Shown: positions 6,513 through 7,177 of the stretch, piece by piece
Numbering within the stretch: the first letter of the stretch is position 1
How the letters are laid out: the number at the start of each line of letters is the position of its first letter
From: an uncultured Pseudomonas sp.
Lineage (GTDB): Bacteria > Pseudomonadota > Gammaproteobacteria > Pseudomonadales > Pseudomonadaceae
NCBI GenBank assembly: GCA_943914515.1
Contig: CALUCI010000263.1
Span: forward strand, 1 to 7,177
Direction of reading: 5' to 3'
DNA: 7,177 bases
Program-made: the position numbers and the translations under genes
The notes under the pieces: model-generated
Databases searched by the model: none
Seen by the model: only the letters and a program-made list of their open reading frames with translations
What the model was told of the DNA's origin: nothing

Positions 6513-6591
6513 GGGTTCGCGAGCAAGCTCGCTCCTACAGGTACATGCCGGTCTGTCTGGACCCTGTAGGAGCGAGCCTGCTCGCGATCCC
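6513..6591. repeat. REP doublet (REPIN)
   Basis: Two head-to-head copies of a Pseudomonas REP sequence: left arm 6513-6541 (core GCGAGCAAGCTCGCTCCTAC) and right arm 6563-6591, its reverse complement at 27 of 29 positions, separated by 21 bases. Each REP carries its own small palindrome (GAGCAAGCTC on the left, GAGCCTGCTC on the right). Such doublets are non-autonomous elements spread by RAYT-type transposases encoded elsewhere; none is encoded here. It sits between the ettA terminator and the gdhA control region, a typical extragenic place. Confidence 0.88.
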
Positions 6592-6608
6592 CCCGAAAAA
6601 GCGCGGGC

Positions 6609-6622
6609 AAATGTATACATTT
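6609..6622. promoter_or_regulatory. AT-rich palindrome upstream of gdhA
   Basis: AAATGTATACATTT is a perfect 14-bp palindrome 120 bases before the gdhA start. The pentamer recurs at 6627-6631 (AAATG) and 6656-6660 (CATTT), within about 50 bp that are strikingly AT-rich against the GC-rich genes. This looks like a regulator-binding site or curved upstream DNA, but I do not recognise the regulator. In P. aeruginosa ArgR represses gdhA; only a loose match to an ArgR half-site (TGTCGT on the minus strand, 6658-6653) is visible. A lone NtrC-like half-site TGCACCA (6630-6636) has no partner. Confidence 0.45.
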
Positions 6623-6661
6623 ATAGAAATGCACCAAATAAATTCATAAAAACGACATTTC

Positions 6662-6695
6662 GCCCTGTTCCAGGGCAATTGCTTCTTGGTAAAGT
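6662..6695 (+). promoter_or_regulatory. Candidate gdhA promoter with overlapping inverted repeat
   Basis: TAAAGT (6690-6695) preceded by TGG resembles an extended -10. GTTCCA (6667-6672) lies 17 bp upstream as a three-of-six -35. A 6-bp inverted repeat, GCCCTG-TTC-CAGGGC (6662-6676), covers this -35 and could be an operator. Transcription would start about 40 bases before gdhA. I checked the region for a sigma54 promoter (GG-N10-GC) and found none. Confidence 0.28.
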
Positions 6696-6741
6696 CCCGA
6701 AAAAACCAAAAAGTCCAACTCCCTCGGTGAGATGTCTACTC

Positions 6742-7177
6742 ATGATCGAATCTGTCGACCACTTCCTGGCCCGTCTGAAACAACGCGATCCTGCCCAACC
6801 CGAATTCCACCAGGCGGTGGAAGAAGTCCTGCGCAGCCTCTGGCCGTTTCTCGAAGCCAACCCCCATTACCTGCAGGCCGGCATCCTCGAGCGTATGGTC
6901 GAGCCTGAGCGCGCCGTCCTGTTCCGCGTTTCCTGGGTCGATGACCAGGGCAAGGTCCAGGTCAACCGCGGCTACCGCATCCAGATGAGCAGCGCCATCG
7001 GCCCGTACAAGGGCGGCCTGCGCTTCCACCCGTCGGTCAACATCGGCGTGCTGAAATTCCTCGCCTTCGAACAAGTCTTCAAGAACTCCCTGACCTCGCT
7101 GCCCATGGGCGGCGGCAAAGGTGGTTCGGACTTCGATCCGAAGGGCAAGAGCGATGCCGAAGTCATGCGCTTCTGCC
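6742..7177 (+). CDS. gdhA: NADP-type glutamate dehydrogenase, N-terminal part (cut by window edge)
   Basis: This hexameric cytoplasmic enzyme makes glutamate from 2-oxoglutarate, ammonia and NADPH. The window holds 145 codons of about 445. The segment opens with SVDHFLARLKQRDPAQPEF and contains GPYKGGLRFHPSV and the LPMGGGKGGSDFDPKG signature. The three lysines of the active site fall at K90, K114 and K126, the spacing seen in clostridial GDH (K89, K113, K125), with K126 catalytic. The ATG at 6742 is chosen because it opens the conserved frame; an ATG at 6732 is out of frame. GGTGAG (6726-6731) is the likely ribosome site, 10 bases upstream. Its length and signature fit the small, anabolic GdhA class rather than the very large catabolic GdhB. 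It has its own upstream region behind the ettA terminator. Confidence 0.96.
   Translation, partial: MIESVDHFLARLKQRDPAQPEFHQAVEEVLRSLWPFLEANPHYLQAGILERMVEPERAVLFRVSWVDDQGKVQVNRGYRIQMSSAIGPYKGGLRFHPSVNIGVLKFLAFEQVFKNSLTSLPMGGGKGGSDFDPKGKSDAEVMRFC

Noticed and set aside
6513..6591. CRISPR-like or insertion-sequence end
   Set aside because: Only two inverted copies occur, with no regular spacers and no transposase; the sequence matches the Pseudomonas REP type.
4529..6637. Minus-strand open frame of 702 codons opposite ettA
   Set aside because: In register with ettA codons and explained by the same codon bias; it runs through the ettA terminator and the REPIN, which a real gene would not be expected to do.
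6662..6741. Sigma54 promoter for gdhA (GGGCAATTGC looks like part of one)
   Set aside because: The GG and GC elements are too close; the required 10-base gap is not met anywhere in this spacer.

Overview
The window fits the chromosome of a fluorescens-type Pseudomonas. The coding regions are GC-rich, all four proteins closely match what I recall of the Pseudomonas families, and one spacer carries a REP doublet (REPIN) with the GCGAGC...CTCCTACAG sequence common in the P. fluorescens group. The genus call is firm; the species call is inference.

Layout, left to right. (1) Minus strand, cut by the window edge: the first 130 codons of glyA, serine hydroxymethyltransferase. (2) A 117-bp spacer with a -10-like box for glyA and, just upstream of it, a long imperfect inverted repeat. 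(3) Minus strand: a complete 1,279-residue membrane-bound PAS-GGDEF-EAL protein, identified as the motility regulator MorA. (4) A 437-bp divergent control region. It includes the untranslated leader of the next gene, with a terminator-like hairpin 26 bases before the start codon and an upstream copy of the hairpin's 3' arm. (5) Plus strand: complete ettA, an ABC-F translation factor of 554 residues. (6) A 290-bp spacer with the ettA terminator, the REPIN and an AT-rich control region. (7) Plus strand, cut by the window edge: the first 145 codons of gdhA, NADP-type glutamate dehydrogenase.

From memory, this order (glyA and morA on one strand, ettA and gdhA on the other) resembles the PA4602/PA4601 to PA4595/PA4588 region of P. 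aeruginosa, so this looks like conserved core genome rather than an island. I see no transposase, integrase, CRISPR, tRNA, rRNA or attachment site. The genes do not form one pathway: one-carbon metabolism, c-di-GMP signalling, translation control and ammonia assimilation are simply neighbours.

I do not see an obvious undescribed system. The most interesting signals are regulatory: the possible attenuator in the ettA leader, the inverted repeat in front of glyA, the AT-rich palindrome in front of gdhA, and the apparent loss of the c-di-GMP inhibitory site in MorA.
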